The notes: generated from the sequence alone by a model not told the origin. A stretch of DNA of 42,580 bases from Streptomyces mexicanus (GCF_902506575.1 NZ_LR732544.1:4157742-4200321), one strand, 5' to 3'. Shown: positions 16,587-25,910, numbered from the stretch's first letter. Numbers and translations are program-made.

Positions 16587-17403
16587 GGCTCGACCCCCTC
16601 AACGACGGGGCTCGACGGCCCCAGAGTCTTGACACGCGTTCATGTTCTGGAACGGGCTCTCCGCGGAGAGACCGGTCCGTAGGGCTTCCACGGTACCTGA
16701 GCCCGCGGCCATACGGTACGTCGCCCGCAGGACGCGCGTGTGCGCAGGACCGTCCAGGAACCCCGTCCTTGCTGGTCAGTGGCGATTTTAACCACTTCTG
16801 GGCGGACGACCCGCCGGTCGACGTGAGAGTTGTCTCCAACACGCCTCGGGCAGGTACCGGTCAAAGGTACGCCATCCGTGTGCGCACGGCCGGTCACGGT
16901 CCGCACGAACAAGGTCCGATTCGCGCCGTCTCCGCACGCGCGTGCACGGCCGCCGGTCGGGCGGCGATGATCACGGGACCGGCCGGGATCTCCGCCCGGC
17001 CCCGCTAGGAGTCGTCGCACACGCAACGCCTTACCGGCCCTCTTCGTGGTGGTCACCCGGCCGGATCAACCGTGACCGCGCCCGCCCGCGCGCGCGGACA
17101 TGCGTGTGGAGATGACCGGGCGCGGGCGGGATCGGACGGGTGGGCGCGCCGCCGGAGCGGCGCGCCGGCGCACGCGTGGTGGTGTCCGCGGTCGCCCGCG
17201 GTGCGCCGGGCGCCACGCGCATCACGGCATGTGCCGCTTCACGGCCGTAGGACGCCGCGAGCCGCTCGCGCGCGCGGGCGCACGCCGCGCGACCCCAGCA
17301 CACGCGGGCAGGGGTCGCCCCGCACGCGCGCGGGCGCTGCCGCGGACACGCCACAGGCGCCGCGCGCCGTGCGCATGCCGCCGGCGCCCGCGCGCCGCGG
17401 TCG
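16587..17403. other. 817-bp gap without a supported gene
   Basis: Between the start of the DUF3073 gene and the end of vdh no frame has a family pattern, a ribosome site and coherent codon use together. The left part should hold the DUF3073 promoter; a TAAAAT hexamer on the minus strand near 16785-16790 is a candidate but would give a leader of about 200 nt. The right part (17060-17400) is very rich in cgcgcg and cacgcg runs. Confidence 0.5.
17143..17166 (-). terminator. Candidate terminator downstream of vdh
   Basis: ggcgcgccg (17143-17151) pairs with cggcgcgcc (17158-17166) around a six-base loop. It is about 240 bp past the vdh stop, so the assignment is tentative. Confidence 0.4.
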
Positions 17404-18492
17404 TCACTTCCGCGCGTCGGCCATCCGCTGCTCGGCGATCCGGTCGGCCGCCGCGGCCGGCGGAATCCCGTCGGCCTTCGCACGTGCGAAGATTTCGAGC
17501 GTGGTGTCGAAGATCTTCGCGGCCTTCGCCTTGCACCGGTCGAAGTCGAAGCCGTGCAGCTCGTCGGCGACCTGGATGACGCCGCCGGCGTTGACCACGT
17601 AGTCCGGCGCGTAGAGGATCCCGCGGTCGGCGAGGTCCTTCTCCACGCCCGGGTGGGCGAGCTGGTTGTTGGCCGCGCCGCACACCACCTTCGCGGTCAG
17701 CACCGGCACGGAGTCGTCGTTCAGGGCGCCGCCGAGGGCGCAGGGGGCGTAGATGTCGAGCCCCTCGGTGCGGATCAGGGCGTCGGTGTCGGCGACCTGG
17801 GTCACCTGCGGGTGCGCCTCGACGACCCGCTGCACGGCCTGCGGCCGTACGTCCGTGATCACGACCTCGGCGCCCTCGTCCAGCAGGTGCCGCACGAGGT
17901 GGTGCCCGACCTTGCCCACGCCCGCGATGCCCACCGTGCGGCCGCGCAGTGTGGGGTCGCCCCACAGGTGCTGGGCGGACGCCCGCATGCCCTGGTAGAC
18001 GCCGAACGCGGTGAGCACCGAGGAGTCGCCCGCGCCGCCGTTCTCCGGGGAGCGGCCGGTGGTCCAGCGGCACTCGCGCGCCACGACGTCCATGTCGGCC
18101 ACGTAGGTGCCGACGTCGCAGGCGGTGACGTACCGGCCGCCGAGCGAGGCGACGAACCGGCCGTAGGCGAGCAGCAGCTCCTCGGTCTTGATCAGCTCCG
18201 GGTCGCCGATGATCACGGCCTTGCCGCCGCCGTGGTCGAGGCCGGCCATGGCGTTCTTGTAGGACATGCCGCGCGAGAGGTTCAGCGCGTCGGCGACCGC
18301 CTCCTGCTCGCTGGCGTAGGGGTAGAAGCGGGTGCCGCCGAGCGCGGGGCCCAGGGCGGTGTTGTGGATGGCGATGACGGCCTTGAGGCCGCTGGCGCGG
18401 TCCTGACAGAGCACGACCTGTTCGTGGCCGCCCTGTTCCGAGCGGAAGAGGGTCTGCAGTACGTCAGCCTGCGCGCCGGTTACGTCGGTCAC
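17404..18492 (-). CDS. vdh: Valine (branched-chain amino acid) dehydrogenase
   Basis: Vdh catalyses NAD-dependent oxidative deamination of valine, leucine and isoleucine, feeding branched-chain keto acids to fatty-acid and polyketide starter units. The 362-residue product belongs to the Glu/Leu/Phe/Val dehydrogenase family: [17 protein letters not shown], the catalytic-lysine segment [21 protein letters not shown], the Rossmann loop GIAGVGKVG, and CGAANNQLA. The GTG at 18492 follows gggag. It is separate from its neighbours, and the next gene upstream is divergent. Leucine dehydrogenase is a close alternative, but actinomycete context favours Vdh. Confidence 0.93.
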   Translation of the reverse strand: MTDVTGAQADVLQTLFRSEQGGHEQVVLCQDRASGLKAVIAIHNTALGPALGGTRFYPYASEQEAVADALNLSRGMSYKNAMAGLDHGGGKAVIIGDPELIKTEELLLAYGRFVASLGGRYVTACDVGTYVADMDVVARECRWTTGRSPENGGAGDSSVLTAFGVYQGMRASAQHLWGDPTLRGRTVGIAGVGKVGHHLVRHLLDEGAEVVITDVRPQAVQRVVEAHPQVTQVADTDALIRTEGLDIYAPCALGGALNDDSVPVLTAKVVCGAANNQLAHPGVEKDLADRGILYAPDYVVNAGGVIQVADELHGFDFDRCKAKAAKIFDTTLEIFARAKADGIPPAAAADRIAEQRMADARK

Positions 18493-18722
18493 GGTGGTGA
18501 CTCCCAGGAAGTAGCGGCGAGTGGGACGGGTCCCCGTAAGGGTGGCGGGGGCCGTGCCAGGAGATTAGACCCTGACCCGCCCCGTCATGGGAGGAGTGGT
18601 CGGGATCACCCTCCCCCGGAGTAAGTTCCCACTCGGGCGTGGGACGATTTGCAGTGGTTTTCCGTCCGTCCGGGCGCGGGCCGGGCGGGTTTCGCCCCCG
18701 GTCCGGTGGGGAGGGAGCAGGC

Positions 18723-19592
18723 GTGCCCAAGGTGTCCTCGGTGGTCGTCCCGTACGCGACCTACTTGCGCGTCTACGAGCCGCTGGCCGCCTTCCCGGAG
18801 CCGGAGCGCAGCCAGTGGGCGCGCTACGCCCGCCGCCCCGACCGCCCGTCCTACCAGGACGAGCTGCGCCGCTCGCTGGCCGACCTGGTGCCCACGCCGC
18901 CGGTGGCGGTGCCGGTGCACGAGAGCCGGGACGCCTTCGTGCTGGACGTGGACGGGGTGGTGTGCGTGTGCCCGTGGCGCACCCGGCTGCGCGGCTGGCA
19001 GGCCCTGGACGATCTCGCCGAGGAGCTGCCGGCGGTGGTCCTGGACGCGGTGCTGCCCCCGGTCGTCCGGCGCCAGGCGGCCCAGGACTACGAGCGCTGG
19101 CTCGCCCACAACCCCGATGCCCGGCCGTGGATCCGCACGGCGACCTGGCAGGTCCCGCTGAACTGGTTCGTGCTGGTCTCCGACGAGGAGCGGGAGTACG
19201 TCAAGGGCACCGGGGAGCCGGGCGGCGCGGGCGGCTTCGGGGACGAGGCGCCGCTGCTGCGCTACCGCACGCCGATGGTGCAGGCCCGGCGGCGGGTGGC
19301 GCGGGCGCTGCGGACGCTGCGCGAGACCATCGACGAGGGCCCGCTGATCGACGGGCTGGTGGACGTCGGCCGCTGGCTGGAGGAGTTCCACCCGCGCTCC
19401 CTGGTGGAGCTGGACTACGGCGGGCTGGTGCACGTGCTGCCGGCCGACGACCTCCAGGACGATCACTCGGCGGCGGACGTGGCCGAGGGGATCGAGGCGC
19501 TGCGCCGCGGCGACGGCGCAGGAGCGGGCGAGGCGTACGCGCGGCTCGTGGAGCGGTGGCGGGCGGTGCGCGACCTGCGCTCGGCGAACTGA
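18723..19592 (+). CDS. Conserved actinobacterial protein of unknown function
   Basis: I do not recognise a characterised family. The 289-residue product is soluble, begins MPKVSSVVVPYATYLRVYEPLAAF, and has many acidic and aromatic residues, including PSYQDELRRSLADL, FVLDVDGVVCVCPWRTRLRGW and LNWFVLVSDEERE. No signal peptide or membrane segment is seen. The GTG at 18723 is chosen because ggggaggga ends seven bases upstream; an in-frame upstream extension to 18639 lacks this. It lies between vdh (divergent) and bldC, a position I recall as conserved in Streptomyces. It could be co-regulated with neither. Confidence 0.75.
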   Translation: MPKVSSVVVPYATYLRVYEPLAAFPEPERSQWARYARRPDRPSYQDELRRSLADLVPTPPVAVPVHESRDAFVLDVDGVVCVCPWRTRLRGWQALDDLAEELPAVVLDAVLPPVVRRQAAQDYERWLAHNPDARPWIRTATWQVPLNWFVLVSDEEREYVKGTGEPGGAGGFGDEAPLLRYRTPMVQARRRVARALRTLRETIDEGPLIDGLVDVGRWLEEFHPRSLVELDYGGLVHVLPADDLQDDHSAADVAEGIEALRRGDGAGAGEAYARLVERWRAVRDLRSAN

Positions 19593-19865
19593 TCCGTCAT
19601 CAGGAGTGACCTGGATCACGGCTCGAACGGCGTCGAACGGCGTACGGTCAAGGGTCTTTGGCGCCTGAGGGGACGTAGGGCCCGATCCGGGCGTTTGTCT
19701 CAAGGGTGATGGACTGCACTTACAAGACCCTTGCCCTGGTTGCCCCTCCTCGTGCCAAAATAGGACAAGGAGTCCGGGGAGGGCTCCTTCCGTCCCGTCG
19801 TGCTCCATCGTGGGCGGAATCTCAGCATTGCACGCTTTGGGGGGTCCGGTGACTTCCTGATCGCC

Positions 19866-19884
19866 CTGTGACTGATCGTCACAG
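19866..19884. promoter_or_regulatory. Candidate operator palindrome upstream of bldC
   Basis: ctgtgac and gtcacag flank tgatc in a perfect 19-bp palindrome, and gtgtgactg follows at 19888-19896 as an extra half site. It resembles a Crp-type site but with seven rather than six bases between tgtga and tcaca, so the binding protein is unknown. Confidence 0.4.
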
Positions 19885-20085
19885 TGGTGTGACTGTCCGC
19901 TATGGCATGGTCCATCGGCTTCCGTCGCTGATGGACACCTGGGAGGGCAATTCCATCGGTTTGGCCGACGCGGCTGGACAGATGGTGTAGTTGTAGTGCC
20001 GAGGACAAGCCGTTCGTCCTATAACCGACTCGACTCGCGTCCGCCATTTCGGGCAACGCGGGTCAAGGTGCAGAATTTAGAGGAA

Positions 20086-20107
20086 AGAACCGAGAAGGTT
20101 CGGTTCT
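20086..20107 (+). promoter_or_regulatory. Leader hairpin directly before the bldC ribosome site
   Basis: agaaccga (20086-20093) pairs with tcggttct (20100-20107) around gaaggt. The stem ends four bases before the gaggagg Shine-Dalgarno (20111-20117) of bldC and could influence translation or mRNA stability. Confidence 0.5.
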
Positions 20108-20123
20108 CCCGAGGAGGCCGCTC

Positions 20124-20330
20124 ATGACCGCTCGCACCCCTGATGCCGAGCCGCTGCTGACCCCGGCTGAGGTCGCCACCATGTTCCGCGTCGACCCCAA
20201 GACGGTCACGCGCTGGGCGAAGGCCGGCAAGCTCACGTCGATCCGCACGCTCGGCGGGCACCGCCGCTACCGCGAGGCCGAGGTCCGCGCTCTGCTGGCG
20301 GGCATCCCGCAACAGCGCAGCGAGGCCTGA
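20124..20330 (+). CDS. bldC: BldC, MerR-like developmental transcription regulator
   Basis: BldC is a small DNA-binding protein that controls the onset of Streptomyces differentiation by binding cooperatively to direct repeats. The 68-residue product is essentially one winged helix-turn-helix: LTPAEVATMFRVDPKTVTRWAK is the helix-turn-helix, and LGGHRRYREAEVRALL the wing and following helix. There is no effector or dimerisation domain, as expected. The ATG has a strong gaggagg at 20111-20117. A long structured upstream region precedes it and a strong intrinsic terminator follows at 20478. Confidence 0.96.
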   Translation: MTARTPDAEPLLTPAEVATMFRVDPKTVTRWAKAGKLTSIRTLGGHRRYREAEVRALLAGIPQQRSEA

Positions 20331-20477
20331 ACCGCCGCAGAACCGGACGTAGCGGCTAGGTCCCCCAACCGGCCGGGGCGTCCGGAACCCACAGCTCCAA
20401 GCGACGCGGGCCCTGCCCCAACAGGGTCCACGCCCACGCCGTCCGAGCAGTCGGGCATGTGACACGGGTGCGTCGTC

Positions 20478-20517
20478 GATCGCGCTGGACTCCGCCGGGT
20501 CCAGCGCGATCTTTTTT
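20478..20517 (+). terminator. Strong intrinsic terminator after bldC
   Basis: gatcgcgctggac (20478-20490) pairs perfectly with gtccagcgcgatc (20499-20511) around an eight-base loop and is followed by six T (20512-20517). It is one of the few classic U-tract terminators in the window. It lies 147 bp past the bldC stop, so a longer 3' UTR or a small RNA ending here is possible. Confidence 0.92.
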
Positions 20518-20899
20518 GTGCGCTTCCGCGGGGTCCGCGCGGTGCGCCTGTGAGCGGCCTTGTCGGAGCCTGGGGAGGGCTGTCCGATCTCCTGTGAGGC
20601 GCCTCGGAGAGCAGTGCAATTGCACATATTAAATTGAGCCTGTGTAGGGCGTGCGTAAGTACCAGGCTTTCTCAAACTCATGCGGTGACACCCGTCACAC
20701 GAACGGGTGCTTGTTGTCGGCGGGTCCGGTGCGCTAATGGAGCTTCCGGTTCCATCCCCCCACGCAGATACGGGAGTTCACCGCCGACGGCCTTGCGGCG
20801 GGCCGCTCGGGCAGCGGTGTGCGGGGGTGGCCGAGGCCGGACGGAATGCGGTGTCGGAAGTCCGTACGTGACGGGGGCTCAGACGACGCTGAAAGGCCG
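20518..20899. other. Gene-free stretch with a 12-bp palindrome
   Basis: No gene is supported in these 382 bp. gtgcaattgcac (20614-20625) is a perfect palindrome followed by the AT-rich tattaaattg, unusual at this G+C level and possibly a promoter or operator. cacccgt (20689-20695) and acgggtg (20703-20709) form a small hairpin further on. Confidence 0.4.
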
Positions 20900-21154
20900 T
20901 CACGTGGCCGCGCCCACGTCGTCCGCGGGCTGCTCGTCCTGAAGCGCCTGAAGCGCCTCCAGGCGGCGCTCACGGGCTTCCGGGCCGTCGGGGCCTTCGG
21001 GGGCGTCCGCAGCCGTCGTAGGTGCACCGTCCATGGCCAGCCGCAGCAGATGGCGGCAGACGGGGCAGTGAGCGGTGAGATGACCGTACGTCGAGGCGGC
21101 CGCGAGGTGGGCGCGGAGCAACGCCCGCGTCGCGTGCCTGGCCGATGCCGTCAT
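20900..21154 (-). CDS. DUF6274-like small protein
   Basis: The 84-residue product begins MTASARHATRALLRAHLAAA and contains HLTAHCPVCRHLLRLAM, a CxxC flanked by histidines that might bind zinc. The remainder is Pro/Asp/Glu-rich with a short helix ERRLEALQALQDEQ. From memory this corresponds to a Streptomyces-restricted family (DUF6274) found between bldC and hrpA. The ATG at 21154 is preceded by ggagg at good spacing, and the much longer in-frame upstream extension lacks this support. Function is unknown. Confidence 0.75.
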   Translation of the reverse strand: MTASARHATRALLRAHLAAASTYGHLTAHCPVCRHLLRLAMDGAPTTAADAPEGPDGPEARERRLEALQALQDEQPADDVGAAT

Positions 21155-21411
21155 GCGCCACCTCCAGCGGGCCGTACGGGAACGGCCTCTGTTCTCTGGG
21201 GTACCGAGGGAATGTGACGCCGTCAAGGCGCCGAGAGCCGGCACGGAACCGATCCGGGCACGGGACCCCGTCCGGGCGCGGGGTCGGTCCGGGCGGGTGC
21301 CCGTCAGGACACGGGACCGGCCGGAGCCCGGGACCGGTCCGGGTGCGGGGTTGCCGGTGCCCGGTCGGGCGCGACGGCGCTTGCGGCGGTGTTGCCCGGG
21401 CGATGACAGCA

Positions 21412-21446
21412 GGAAGGCCCGCCACCGTTTCCGGGGCGGGCCTTCC
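21412..21446 (-). terminator. Terminator of tRNA-Asp copy 1
   Basis: ggaaggcccgcc (21412-21423) pairs perfectly with ggcgggccttcc (21435-21446). It lies directly past the 3' end of the minus-strand tRNA. Confidence 0.85.
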
Positions 21447-21452
21447 TCGATG

Positions 21453-21527
21453 CGGTCCTGACGGGATTTGAACCCGCGGCCTCCACCTTGACAGGGTGGC
21501 GAGCACTCCAAACTGCTCCACAGGACC
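21453..21527 (-). tRNA. tRNA-Asp (anticodon GTC), copy 1
   Basis: A 75-nt cloverleaf: acceptor GGTCCTG/CAGGACC, D arm GAGC/GCTC, anticodon arm CCACC-CTGTCAA-GGTGG, T arm GCGGG-TTCAAAT-CCCGT, discriminator G. It is identical to 25916-25990. Confidence 0.97.
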
Positions 21528-21620
21528 AGGTTTCGCAGCCTCACCTGTGCGGTGCGCTGCGAGAAGAGACTCTACAGGAGCCGAGCCGCCTGGTCGAACT
21601 CACCCAGCGTGCCCGTGAGC

Positions 21621-24600
21621 TCACGCCAGCACGGCGTCGATCGCCTTCACGATCCGCTTGTCCGACACCGGGTACGCCGTGCCCAGCGCGTGGGCGAAGT
21701 AGCTGACCCGCAGCTCCTCGATCATCCAGCGGATGTCCCGCACCTGCTGCGGGACGGGGCGCCCCTGCGGCAGCTGCTCCAGCAGCCACGCGTACTCGTC
21801 CTGCATCTCGTGGACCTTCTGCATGCGCGTGGTGTCCCGCTGGACGTTCGTCGGCATCTGCTGCAGGCGGCGGTCCGCGGCCACCAGATAGCGCATCAGG
21901 TCCGGCAGCCGCCGTATCCCTGCCTCCGTGACGAAGCCGGGCTTCACCAGCCCGTCCAACTGCTGCCGTACATCGGCCAGGTTGGGCAGCAGCGCGGGGC
22001 TGCGCACGCTCTTCAGGCGCCGCTCGCAGGACTGCCAGGCGGACAGCACCTGCTGCACCTGGCCGACCGTCCGCACGGTCAGGTCCACGATGTCGGCGCG
22101 CACCTTGTCGTACAGCTTCCGGTACGACTCCTCGTCCCAGGGCGGGCCGCCGAAGTCCGCGATGAGCCGGTCCGCCGCCGCCGTCGCGCAGTCGTCGAAC
22201 AGCGCCTGGACGGAGCCGTGCGGATTGGCCGACAGGCCCAGCTTCTGCTGGTTCGTCAGGCGGTCGCTGGCGAACTTGGCCGGATTGACCGGGATGTTGC
22301 GCAGAATCAGCCGGCGGGTGCCCCGCCACATGGCCTCGGCCTGCTCGGCCTCGGTGTCGAAGAGCCGCACGGACACCGTGTCGCCGTCGTCGACCAGCGC
22401 CGGGTACGCCTTCACCGGCTGGCCGGCCCGGCGGGTCTCGAAGACCCGGGTGAGCGTGCCGATCGTCCAGTCGGTCAGGCCCTGGCGCTCCAGCGACGGG
22501 CCGCCCGCGCGTTCGGCGCTGGCCGCGGCGGCCTGGGACAGGGCCTTGCGCGCCTTCGGCTTCAGCTGCAGTTTCAGGGCCTGAAGGTCCTTGTCCTCGG
22601 CCAGCTTGCGGCGCCGCTCGTCGACCACCCGGAAGGTGATCTTCAGGTGGTCGGGAACCTTCGACCAGTCGAAGTCCTCGGCCTCGAAGGGGACGCCGAC
22701 CATGCGCTTCAGCTCCCGGGCCATGGCGGCCGTCAGCGGCTCCGCCGACGGCGCCGCCTTTTCCAGGAACGCCTTCGCGTAGTTGGGCGCGGGCACGTAG
22801 TTGCGGCGGATCGGCTTGGGCAGCGAGCGGATCAGCTCGGTGACCAGTTCCTCGCGCAGGCCCGGGATCTGCCAGTCGAACCCCTCGTCGGTGACCTGGT
22901 TGAGCACCTGGAGCGGGATGTGCACGGTCACGCCGTCCGCGTCCGCGCCCGGCTCGAACTGGTACGTCACCCGGAACTTCAGGTTCCCCTGCCGCCAGGT
23001 GTCCGGGTAGTCGGCCTTGGTGACCTCCTGCGCGGACTCCCGGACGAGCATCTCCCGCTCGAAGTCCAGGAAGTCGGGCTGCTCCTGCCGCTTGCGCTTC
23101 CACCAGGAGTCGAAGTGGGCGCCGGAGACCACGTGGTCGGGCACCCGCTGGTCGTAGAAGTCGAACAGCGTCTCGTCGTCGACGACGATGTCCCGGCGCC
23201 GGGCGCGGTGCTCCAGCTCCTCGACCTCGCTGAGCAGCTTGCGGTTGTCGGCGAAGAACTTGTGGTGGGTGCGCCAGTCGCCCTCCACCAGGGCGTTGCG
23301 GATGAACAGCTCCCGGCTGACCTCGGGGTCGATCCGGCCGTAGTTCACCTTCCGCTGGGCGACGATCGGCACGCCGTACAGCGTGACCTTCTCGTACGCC
23401 ATCACCGCCGCCTGGTCCTTCTCCCAGTGCGGCTCGCTGTACGTGCGCTTCACCAGGTGACCGGCCAGCGGCTCGACCCACTCCGGCTCGATCTTCGCGT
23501 TGACGCGGGCCCACAGCCGCGAGGTCTCCACCAGTTCGGCCGACATCACGAACTTCGGCTGCTTCTTGAACAGCGCCGAACCCGGGAAGATCGCGAACTT
23601 GGCGTTGCGGGCACCCAGGTACTCGCCCCGCCCGCCGTCCCGGCGCGCACCGGGACCGGAGTCCTTGGACTCCTTCACGTCCTTCATGCCGATGTGGGAG
23701 AGCAGGCCGGCCAGCAGCGAGATGTGGATGCGGTCGGCGGGGGCGTCCTCCTCGTTGAGGTGGATGCCCATCTGCTTGGCGACCGTGCGCAGCTGGCTGT
23801 AGATGTCCTGCCATTCGCGGATGCGCAGGAAGTTCAGGTACTCCTGCTTGCACATCCGACGGAAGGAGCTGGAGCCCCGTTCCTTCTGCTGCTCGCGCAG
23901 GTACCGCCACAGGTTGAGGAAGGCGAGGAAGTCGCTCGTCTCGTCGCGGAAGCGGGCGTGCTGCTGGTCGGCCTGGGTCTGCTTGTCGGCGGGGCGCTCG
24001 CGCGGGTCCTGGATGGACAGCGCGGCGGCGATGACCATGACCTCGCGGGCGCAGCCGTTCTTGTCGGCCTCCAGGACCATCCGGGCCAGCCGCGGGTCGA
24101 CGGGCAGCTGGGCGAGCTTGCGGCCGATCGGGGTGAGCCGCTTGCGCGGGTCCTTCTGCGCCGGGTCGAGCGCGCCCAGCTCCTGCAGCAGCTGCACGCC
24201 GTCGCGGATGTTGCGGTGGTCCGGCGGATCGATGAACGGGAACTTCTCGATGTCGCCGAGGCCGGCCGCGGTCATCTGCAGGATGACGGAAGCGAGGTTG
24301 GTGCGCAGGATCTCCGCGTCGGTGAACTCCGGCCGGGAGAGGAAGTCCTCCTCGGAGTACAGCCGGATGCAGATGCCGTCGGAGGTACGTCCGCAGCGGC
24401 CCTTGCGCTGGTTGGCGCTGGCCTGCGAGATCGGCTCGATGGGCAGCCGCTGCACCTTCGTGCGGTGGCTGTAGCGGGAGATCCGGGCGAAGCCGGGGTC
24501 GATGACGTACTTGATGCCGGGGACCGTCAGCGACGTCTCGGCGACGTTGGTGGCCAGCACGATCCGGCGGCCGGTGTGCGGCTGGAAGACGCGGTGCTGC

Positions 24601-25598
24601 TCGGCGTGCGACAGCCGCGCGTACAGCGGCAGCACTTCCGTGAACCGGTACTGCTTCTTGTTGAGCGCGTCGGCGGTGTCCCGGATCTCGCGCTCACCGG
24701 AGAGGAAGACGAGGATGTCGCCGGGGCCTTCCGCCATCAGCTCCTCGACGGCGTCGGTGATCGCGGTGATCTGGTCCCGGTCGGCGTCCTCGGAGTCCTC
24801 CTCCAGCAGCGGCCGGTAGCGCACCTCCACCGGATACGTGCGCCCGCTGACCTCGATGATCGGCGCGTCGTCGAAGTGCCGGGAGAACCGCTCGGGGTCG
24901 ATGGTCGCCGAGGTGATGACGACCTTCAGATCCGGCCGCTTCGGCAGCAGCTGGGCGAGGTAGCCCAGCAGGAAGTCGATGTTCAGGGACCGCTCGTGGG
25001 CCTCGTCGATGATGATCGTGTCGTAGGCGCGCAGCTCGCGGTCGGTCTGGATCTCGGCGAGCAGGATGCCGTCCGTCATCAGCTTGACGAAGGTGGCGTC
25101 CGGGTCCACCTGGTCGGTGAACCGCACCTTCCAGCCGACGGCCTCGCCCAGCGGCGTGTCCAGCTCCTCGGCCACCCGCTCGGCCACCGTACGGGCGGCG
25201 ATACGGCGCGGCTGGGTGTGCCCGATCATCCCGCGCACCCCGCGGCCCAGCTCCATGCAGATCTTCGGGATCTGCGTGGTCTTCCCGGACCCGGTCTCAC
25301 CGGCGACGATGACGACCTGGTGGTCGCGGATGGCCTCCGCGATCGCGTCCTTCTTCTGGCTGACCGGCAGCTGCTCGGGGTAGGTGACGGCGGGCACACG
25401 CGAGCGCCGGGCGGCGATGCGCTGCTCGGCCTTCTCGATCTCCCCCTCGATCTCGGCGAGGACGGTGGCGCGGGCCTCCGGCTTGCGGATCTTGCGCGCG
25501 CCTTCGAGCCGCCGCCCGAGCCGGTGCGCATCGCGCAGCGACAGCTCGGCCAGACGGGAGGCGAGGGCGCCCAGGGCGGGGGCAGGGTGCGTAGACAT
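21621..25598 (-). CDS. hrpA: ATP-dependent DEAH-box RNA helicase HrpA
   Basis: HrpA unwinds RNA 3'-to-5' and in E. coli rescues stalled ribosomes; the actinobacterial role is less studied. The 1325-residue product has the family length. It shows Walker A GETGSGKT (100-107), GHTQPRRIAARTVAERVAEE (motif Ia region), the DEAH box (198-201), SAT (230-232), FLSGEREI, ATNVAETSLTVPG and QRKGRCGR (motif VI). Long HA2/OB regions and the bacterial DUF3418-type C-terminus follow. The start codon at 25598 fits the MSTHPAPALGALASRLAELS beginning. It sits between tRNA-Asp copy 1 and a tRNA-Phe/Asp/Glu cluster. Confidence 0.96.
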   Translation of the reverse strand: MSTHPAPALGALASRLAELSLRDAHRLGRRLEGARKIRKPEARATVLAEIEGEIEKAEQRIAARRSRVPAVTYPEQLPVSQKKDAIAEAIRDHQVVIVAGETGSGKTTQIPKICMELGRGVRGMIGHTQPRRIAARTVAERVAEELDTPLGEAVGWKVRFTDQVDPDATFVKLMTDGILLAEIQTDRELRAYDTIIIDEAHERSLNIDFLLGYLAQLLPKRPDLKVVITSATIDPERFSRHFDDAPIIEVSGRTYPVEVRYRPLLEEDSEDADRDQITAITDAVEELMAEGPGDILVFLSGEREIRDTADALNKKQYRFTEVLPLYARLSHAEQHRVFQPHTGRRIVLATNVAETSLTVPGIKYVIDPGFARISRYSHRTKVQRLPIEPISQASANQRKGRCGRTSDGICIRLYSEEDFLSRPEFTDAEILRTNLASVILQMTAAGLGDIEKFPFIDPPDHRNIRDGVQLLQELGALDPAQKDPRKRLTPIGRKLAQLPVDPRLARMVLEADKNGCAREVMVIAAALSIQDPRERPADKQTQADQQHARFRDETSDFLAFLNLWRYLREQQKERGSSSFRRMCKQEYLNFLRIREWQDIYSQLRTVAKQMGIHLNEEDAPADRIHISLLAGLLSHIGMKDVKESKDSGPGARRDGGRGEYLGARNAKFAIFPGSALFKKQPKFVMSAELVETSRLWARVNAKIEPEWVEPLAGHLVKRTYSEPHWEKDQAAVMAYEKVTLYGVPIVAQRKVNYGRIDPEVSRELFIRNALVEGDWRTHHKFFADNRKLLSEVEELEHRARRRDIVVDDETLFDFYDQRVPDHVVSGAHFDSWWKRKRQEQPDFLDFEREMLVRESAQEVTKADYPDTWRQGNLKFRVTYQFEPGADADGVTVHIPLQVLNQVTDEGFDWQIPGLREELVTELIRSLPKPIRRNYVPAPNYAKAFLEKAAPSAEPLTAAMARELKRMVGVPFEAEDFDWSKVPDHLKITFRVVDERRRKLAEDKDLQALKLQLKPKARKALSQAAAASAERAGGPSLERQGLTDWTIGTLTRVFETRRAGQPVKAYPALVDDGDTVSVRLFDTEAEQAEAMWRGTRRLILRNIPVNPAKFASDRLTNQQKLGLSANPHGSVQALFDDCATAAADRLIADFGGPPWDEESYRKLYDKVRADIVDLTVRTVGQVQQVLSAWQSCERRLKSVRSPALLPNLADVRQQLDGLVKPGFVTEAGIRRLPDLMRYLVAADRRLQQMPTNVQRDTTRMQKVHEMQDEYAWLLEQLPQGRPVPQQVRDIRWMIEELRVSYFAHALGTAYPVSDKRIVKAIDAVLA

Positions 25599-25783
25599 AC
25601 GCGATCCAGGATCTCACCTCGGAGAAATTGCGCGCGAACCATCTGCCGGAGGGCGGGCGAGCCGGTGCGGCGCGGGAGCCGGCAGAGAGCGGAGGAGGCG
25701 GCGAGGAGGCGAGGGAGGCCGGGGAGAGAGGGAAGACCGGAGGGCGCGGCGAGGGAGAGGCCGGAGGAAGGAGCGACACGCCG

Positions 25784-25810
25784 AAGGCCCCGTCCTGGGG
25801 ACGGGGCCTT
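25784..25810 (-). terminator. Terminator of the tRNA-Glu/Asp/Phe cluster
   Basis: aaggccccgtcc (25784-25795) pairs perfectly with ggacggggcctt (25799-25810) around tgg, just past the 3' end of the minus-strand tRNA-Phe. Confidence 0.85.
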
Positions 25811-25817
25811 CGAGTGG

Positions 25818-25891
25818 TGGCTGGGGCCGGGGTCGAACCGGCGACCTTCCGCTTTTCAGGCGGACGCTCGTACCAACTGAGCTACCCAGCC
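25818..25891 (-). tRNA. tRNA-Phe (anticodon GAA)
   Basis: A 74-nt cloverleaf: acceptor GGCTGGG/CCCAGCC, D arm GCTC/GAGC, anticodon arm TCCGC-CTGAAAA-GCGGA, T arm GCCGG-TTCGACC-CCGGC, discriminator A. Confidence 0.97.
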
Positions 25892-25896
25892 ACGAG

Positions 25897-25910
25897 GTTT
25901 CACGTGAAAC
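25897..25910. promoter_or_regulatory. parS: parS centromere site (ParB binding), copy 2
   Basis: gtttcacgtgaaac matches the parS core exactly and is extended to a perfect 20-bp palindrome, gaggtttcacgtgaaacctc (25894-25913). It occupies the spacer between tRNA-Phe and tRNA-Asp, 18.3 kb from the first copy. Confidence 0.93.

Larger units (their letters stand above)
19593..20123 (+). promoter_or_regulatory. Long bldC upstream region with several inverted repeats
   Basis: 531 bp carry no supported gene. A 10-bp inverted repeat, caagggtctt (19649-19658) and aagacccttg (19724-19733), spans 85 bp. A 7-bp palindrome at 19866-19884 and another pair, gtccatc (19910-19916) and gatggac (19930-19936), follow. 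The sequence is AT-richer than the neighbouring genes. Such length and structure fit a developmental regulator with several inputs, but no promoter hexamer pair could be assigned with confidence. Confidence 0.5.

Noticed and set aside
16640..17056. 139-codon minus-strand frame between DUF3073 and vdh
   Set aside because: Arg-rich, frame-neutral composition, no ribosome site and no known family.
17478..17495. cttcgcacgtgcgaag palindrome as a third parS
   Set aside because: It shares only cacgtg with parS, lacks the gtttc/gaaac arms, and lies inside vdh coding sequence.
19866..19884. Crp binding site upstream of bldC
   Set aside because: The spacing between tgtga and tcaca is seven instead of six, so the specific Crp call was dropped and only an unassigned palindrome was kept.
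21552..25880. 1442-codon open frame on the plus strand
   Set aside because: It is the antisense shadow of hrpA; the product is low-complexity Val/Gly/Leu/Arg-rich with no family motif, as expected for high-G+C DNA.
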